A DNA stretch of 64,000 nucleotides from Sphingobacterium paludis. GTDB taxonomy: Bacteria > Bacteroidota > Bacteroidia > Sphingobacteriales > Sphingobacteriaceae. The notes under the pieces are model-generated. The model did no database searches. It saw nothing but the letters and a program-made list of their open reading frames with translations, and was not told where the DNA came from. Each line of letters starts with the position of its first letter. Position 1 is the first letter of the stretch. Both the position numbers and the translations under genes were made by a program. The stretch lies in NCBI RefSeq assembly GCF_004364125.1, contig NZ_SNZV01000004.1, forward strand, positions 310,001 through 374,000, written 5' to 3'. Shown here one piece after another: positions 60,659-64,000 of this stretch.

Positions 60659-63547
60659 TCACGGTTCCGTTGCTTCCTCATCCAGTGCCGCCGCATTTCG
60701 ATAGAATAGTGTATAGGGGTCAGACGGATAAACCGTCGTATCAGGATTGTGCTTAAAGGGGATGTTCTTATCAAAGATCTCTTCCAAGGTACTGCGGAGA
60801 AACTGGATAAATGCGTGTTTTACCTCTTGGAGTGATTCGCCCGTTAATAGCTCCTTTCCGTCGTTGAATAATGTGCCCTCTTCGCGCATTTTACGAGCCA
60901 CATATAGATGTGGTTCCAGCTGTCCGCGCTTAGTTACCTGCTCAAATACATAGGCATAAAACAGCGTCTGTAACAACGCTTTGTTTTCCGTATTTGCGCA
61001 GAATACCTTATCCAGGTTTCTGAAAGTAACGCTGTCACCGCCAGTTTTATAATCTACAATTCTTGTTTTGACAACATCATCCTGCGTCAGCACCTCGTCT
61101 ACACGGTCAATAATGCCGAAAAGTCGCACATGCTCCTCTTTGCCATCTATAGTGATGGGAAAATCGAGCAGATAGTCTTCATCATTTTCCAATTCAATGA
61201 TTCGGAATGCTTTGTAATTTTCCATATCGTAGTCTAGGTACATCTTGACATACGCGCAGGCTATTTTGTGCATAATGCGCTGCATGCTGTTCAATGCGTC
61301 CTGAGATGCATATTCCGTGTGGTATTGTTTGCCAATTTCCAGCAAAACCTGTCCACTGATGCCGTCTTTCTTATCGCGGAGTACGCTGCTGCTTGTCCAG
61401 TTTTCCAGTCCCTTGTAGGGTTTCAACAGTTCTTCCATCACGTTGTGTATAACCGTTCCCAATCTATTCATCTCAAATTCATACGATAGGGTTGGCGGTT
61501 CTTTGATTTCGGCCACATGCTTCAGAAAAAATTGGAGCGGCGATTGTAAATATGTTGTCAACGCGGTTGCAGATATCCTTCTACGCTGTTTGATATAGAA
61601 CTGCCACATTTTATCCCATACGGCTCCATCTTTTTCGATAATTAATTCCGCATGTGGAGGTTGGAAACGAATAGGCTGCTGCTGCTTGTGTACAATAAAT
61701 TGAAACTGGCTCTCAAACTGTAACTGTTTGATAAAGCGCGTTTCCTCGCCGGTACTGCTTTCGCTAACCAGGCTATTATAGAATACGTACAGTCCATCAC
61801 TATATTGAAAATGCCGATAAAATAAGTAGGCAGAAAGTGCATCTTGGCTTTCCAGAACTGGCAAACCGTAGGCTAAGCGCAGGCTATTGGGGAGGAACGT
61901 CGGCGAGTTTGAAGTTTTTGGCAAGATACCCTCATTCGCTCCAACAATATATACGCTGTCAAAGTTGAGACATCGGCTTTCCAGCAAACCCATAATTTGT
62001 AGACCGTTTAGCGGATCGCCTTCAATGGCAGCGCTTACAGGTTGTATGGCTTTTCGGATAAGCCCGATTTGGAAGAGGATCGATGTGTCGCCCATATTTT
62101 CCATTCCCAGCTGGAGTTGGTTTAACACTTTCTTCGTTTCGACAAAGAGGTTGTTGTCAATTTGGTTGATGCGGTCTTGTTGATCGCTGGCCATAAGTAA
62201 GCGGTCTAGGATACCAACAAGAATCGCGATGAGGTTGCTTTTGCTGCTAATGGGCGTAAAAAAGTCGGGCAGTATACTGCTGCTCACCGAAATATCCTGT
62301 ATATCCACTTCAAACAATTGTTTGTCCGCAATGCTGTTTAAAAGCTGCCCGCGCTCCTCAGCGGACAACTTGGTCAGTGGATGATTGACAAATGTTTCTA
62401 TATGTTGAAAGGCGATCTTTCGCTTTTTAAAGTGCGTGATTTCTTGTTGCACCTGCATCCATAGATCGAGCAAACCAAAAAGCGGCGACTGCACCAGCGG
62501 ATAGCCAGTCGTGATATTTGCTTTTACGTCGGGAAGACTTTGCAATAGCGGTACGAGTAAACTTTCATCGGCCAATAAAATAGCGGCGCTTGTTTGCCGG
62601 TCAGCTTGTTCCTGGATGATATCGTGGAGCAGCTTGGTTTGGCTATTTTTCCCCGAAGCGGCGAAAAGATGAACAGTGGAGGTTCTGTTACCCATGACAT
62701 TTGGTGATTCGCCCAAGGCATTGATAAGGCCATGGACAAAAATATTACGACGGATGAAAAGACCCGCCTCCTGTTGATTATCGTCTAGATAATAGGCGTC
62801 TGCATCGAAATAGAACAAAGCTTCATTTTCCGCTTGCCACTTTTTAAAAAGATGTACTTCGGCTTTGCTAAGGGCATTGAAACCTACAAAAAGTACTTTT
62901 CTATAGCGCGTTATGAAATCAGGTTCTGCTATATTTCCATCCACAAGATTACGGTATAGGGTGGGATAATTGAGCTGCTTCTCCTTTTTAAGCTTTTCCT
63001 TAAATCGTCGGTAAAGTACAGGAAGGCGTTTCCACAGCTTCAGAAATCGTTGCTGTGTGCCGGTATGCCCAGCCGTACTAAAAGATTGCCAAAACTGCCG
63101 TATGAATTCTTGTTGCTCCACTGTGAAATGTTGAAAAGCAATCTCGATTTGCGTACTGTCATAAAGCTCCATATAAATATGATCAATATCAACCAATTCA
63201 TAATCCAGTTGACCAAAGTCAGCTAAAATGATTTCAGCGATCGGGTAAAATTCTTCCAACGTTTCCGGCTCCGATCCTTCCTGTTGTAGCAGCTCATTAT
63301 GCAATTCAAAGAGATAAAAAAACTGTTTCAGCTGTCCGGCTTCCATTTCGGTTGTCGCTTGCTTTAGGAATTCTTGAATTGTATAAAATTGCGGCGACCA
63401 AATCGCATGGCCGTACACTTCTGCGAGATGCTTTTTGAGATAGGCAATAGGTCGTTTGTTATTAAAAACAATCGCCACATCGGATAGATCTCGGCCAAAT
63501 CGTTTTTGGATATCTTCGGCAACCAGACGTAAGAAAGGAGCAATCAT
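60659..63547 (-). CDS. AddB-like PD-(D/E)XK nuclease/inactivated helicase
   Basis: A 962-residue partner of an AddA-type helicase, in a complex that resects double-strand breaks for RecA. The N-terminal two thirds resemble a decayed UvrD-like helicase ('FLRLVAEDIQKRFGRDLSDV', 'VYIVGANEGILPKTSNSPTF') with no good Walker A. The C-terminal nuclease begins near 'RISATALTTYLQSPLQFFL' and has 'GIIDRVDEVL' and 'TRIVDYKTGG' with the Asp and Lys of the active site. The Cys residues that hold an Fe-S cluster in Bacillus AddB are not present: the first is Ser in 'LQSPLQFF', and the C-terminal CxxC region reads 'VYPSDPYTLFY'. It follows the AddA-like gene by 69 bases, so they should be co-transcribed. 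Confidence 0.85.
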   Translation of the reverse strand: MIAPFLRLVAEDIQKRFGRDLSDVAIVFNNKRPIAYLKKHLAEVYGHAIWSPQFYTIQEFLKQATTEMEAGQLKQFFYLFELHNELLQQEGSEPETLEEFYPIAEIILADFGQLDYELVDIDHIYMELYDSTQIEIAFQHFTVEQQEFIRQFWQSFSTAGHTGTQQRFLKLWKRLPVLYRRFKEKLKKEKQLNYPTLYRNLVDGNIAEPDFITRYRKVLFVGFNALSKAEVHLFKKWQAENEALFYFDADAYYLDDNQQEAGLFIRRNIFVHGLINALGESPNVMGNRTSTVHLFAASGKNSQTKLLHDIIQEQADRQTSAAILLADESLLVPLLQSLPDVKANITTGYPLVQSPLFGLLDLWMQVQQEITHFKKRKIAFQHIETFVNHPLTKLSAEERGQLLNSIADKQLFEVDIQDISVSSSILPDFFTPISSKSNLIAILVGILDRLLMASDQQDRINQIDNNLFVETKKVLNQLQLGMENMGDTSILFQIGLIRKAIQPVSAAIEGDPLNGLQIMGLLESRCLNFDSVYIVGANEGILPKTSNSPTFLPNSLRLAYGLPVLESQDALSAYLFYRHFQYSDGLYVFYNSLVSESSTGEETRFIKQLQFESQFQFIVHKQQQPIRFQPPHAELIIEKDGAVWDKMWQFYIKQRRRISATALTTYLQSPLQFFLKHVAEIKEPPTLSYEFEMNRLGTVIHNVMEELLKPYKGLENWTSSSVLRDKKDGISGQVLLEIGKQYHTEYASQDALNSMQRIMHKIACAYVKMYLDYDMENYKAFRIIELENDEDYLLDFPITIDGKEEHVRLFGIIDRVDEVLTQDDVVKTRIVDYKTGGDSVTFRNLDKVFCANTENKALLQTLFYAYVFEQVTKRGQLEPHLYVARKMREEGTLFNDGKELLTGESLQEVKHAFIQFLRSTLEEIFDKNIPFKHNPDTTVYPSDPYTLFYRNAAALDEEATEP

Positions 63548-63616
63548 GTCGTGTATATATATAAGTATAGGGCTTGTGAATGATGAATAATGTTTTTCCG
63601 TACCGGGTGGAGCTTG

Positions 63617-64000
63617 TTAAGTTACTTCGACGAGTTCATTAAACTTCGCATAATAGAGGTAACCTCGCACGTTTTGATAGCCCAGATTGATTAATGCTTT
63701 TTTGTAACTATCGACCTGCCATTGATGGTCTGCGTAGTCTCCCTTGGTAAATTTAAAATCAAGGACAATGGTTTCTGTAGCACTGGTGAAAACTTTATCC
63801 GGCCGGATAGTCTCTCCGCTTTCCAAGATAATGCTCGCCTCGTTCCACGTTTTGAATGCACCCGTCAGCCATTGGTTTATCTGCGGATGATGCCAAATCC
63901 GTTGAATCTCCTCCAAAAGAAACGGCCGATCATCTGGTGTTAATATTCCCTCTTCAATATAGCGATCAATCATCGGAACGACCTCTTCTTCTTTGGAAAT
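63617..64000 (-). CDS. AddA-like UvrD helicase-nuclease, C-terminal part (cut by window edge)
   Basis: Only the last 128 codons or so are in the window and the frame stays open to base 64000. The segment is the end of a PD-(D/E)XK nuclease domain: 'RPDKVFTSATETIVLDFKFT' with the Asp-x-Lys pair, then 'HQWQVDSYKKALINLGYQ' with the typical Gln and Tyr. This is the usual C-terminus of AddA/RecB-type helicases, and the AddB-like gene follows immediately. An internal Met at 63973 is not a start. Confidence 0.8.
   Translation of the reverse strand: MSKEEEVVPMIDRYIEEGILTPDDRPFLLEEIQRIWHHPQINQWLTGAFKTWNEASIILESGETIRPDKVFTSATETIVLDFKFTKGDYADHQWQVDSYKKALINLGYQNVRGYLYYAKFNELVEVT

Overview
The window looks like a chromosomal segment from a Bacteroidota bacterium, most likely Sphingobacteriaceae (Sphingobacterium or a close relative). 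Six SusC/SusD outer-membrane pairs, a FecI/FecR/SusC trans-envelope cassette, promoters of the Bacteroidota type (TTG, about 20 bases, TAnnTTTG) and A-rich translation starts all point there. I could run no database search, so names rest on motifs and on family knowledge.

Layout. 1-2.4 kb: a HemD-like uroporphyrinogen-III synthase and a JmjC/cupin protein. 2.4-5.8 kb, minus strand: a tryptophan operon trpL-trpE-small ORF-trpG-trpC. Its leader peptide carries three consecutive Trp codons followed by an intrinsic terminator, which is a classical attenuator. 5.8-6.5 kb: trmD. 7-36.3 kb: five SusC/SusD pairs, all on the plus strand. They are interrupted only by a secreted protein plus lipoprotein pair (17.1-18.5 kb, minus) and a secreted alpha/beta hydrolase (24.3-25.2 kb, minus). 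Pairs 3 and 4 are a recent duplication. 36.4-38.0 kb: a large lipoprotein of unknown function. 38.6-42.6 kb: a TonB-dependent receptor with a beta-propeller phytase, a likely phytate-use pair. 42.8-52.7 kb: ECF sigma factor, FecR anti-sigma, STN-containing SusC, SusD, an HExxH metallohydrolase lipoprotein and a DUF4302 lipoprotein, which form one inducible uptake locus. 52.8-54.9 kb: three small membrane proteins and a secreted GH130 enzyme. 54.9-56.4 kb: non-coding, with 2.25 tandem copies of a hairpin-rich repeat of about 518 bp. 56.5-64 kb: Mrp-type Fe-S carrier ATPase, AsmA-like/GT51 transglycosylase, hypoxanthine phosphoribosyltransferase, an AddB-like nuclease and the end of an AddA-like gene running off the window.

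Most unusual signals. (i) The susC genes at 19.2, 26.0 and 31.8 kb share a long leader plan: a promoter, then a short ORF about 100 bases further on, then 260-285 bases to susC. The short ORF starts in a context resembling the susC start itself. (ii) A TTAACA-N4-TTAACA direct repeat lies just downstream of the promoters of susC1, susC2 and susC3. (iii) The start-codon region is almost identical at the DNA level in five susC genes whose proteins differ widely. (iv) The trp attenuator has a plausible antiterminator, and a small AroQ-helix-like ORF is translationally coupled to trpE. (v) The 518-bp structured tandem repeat has a diverged relative at 38.2 kb.
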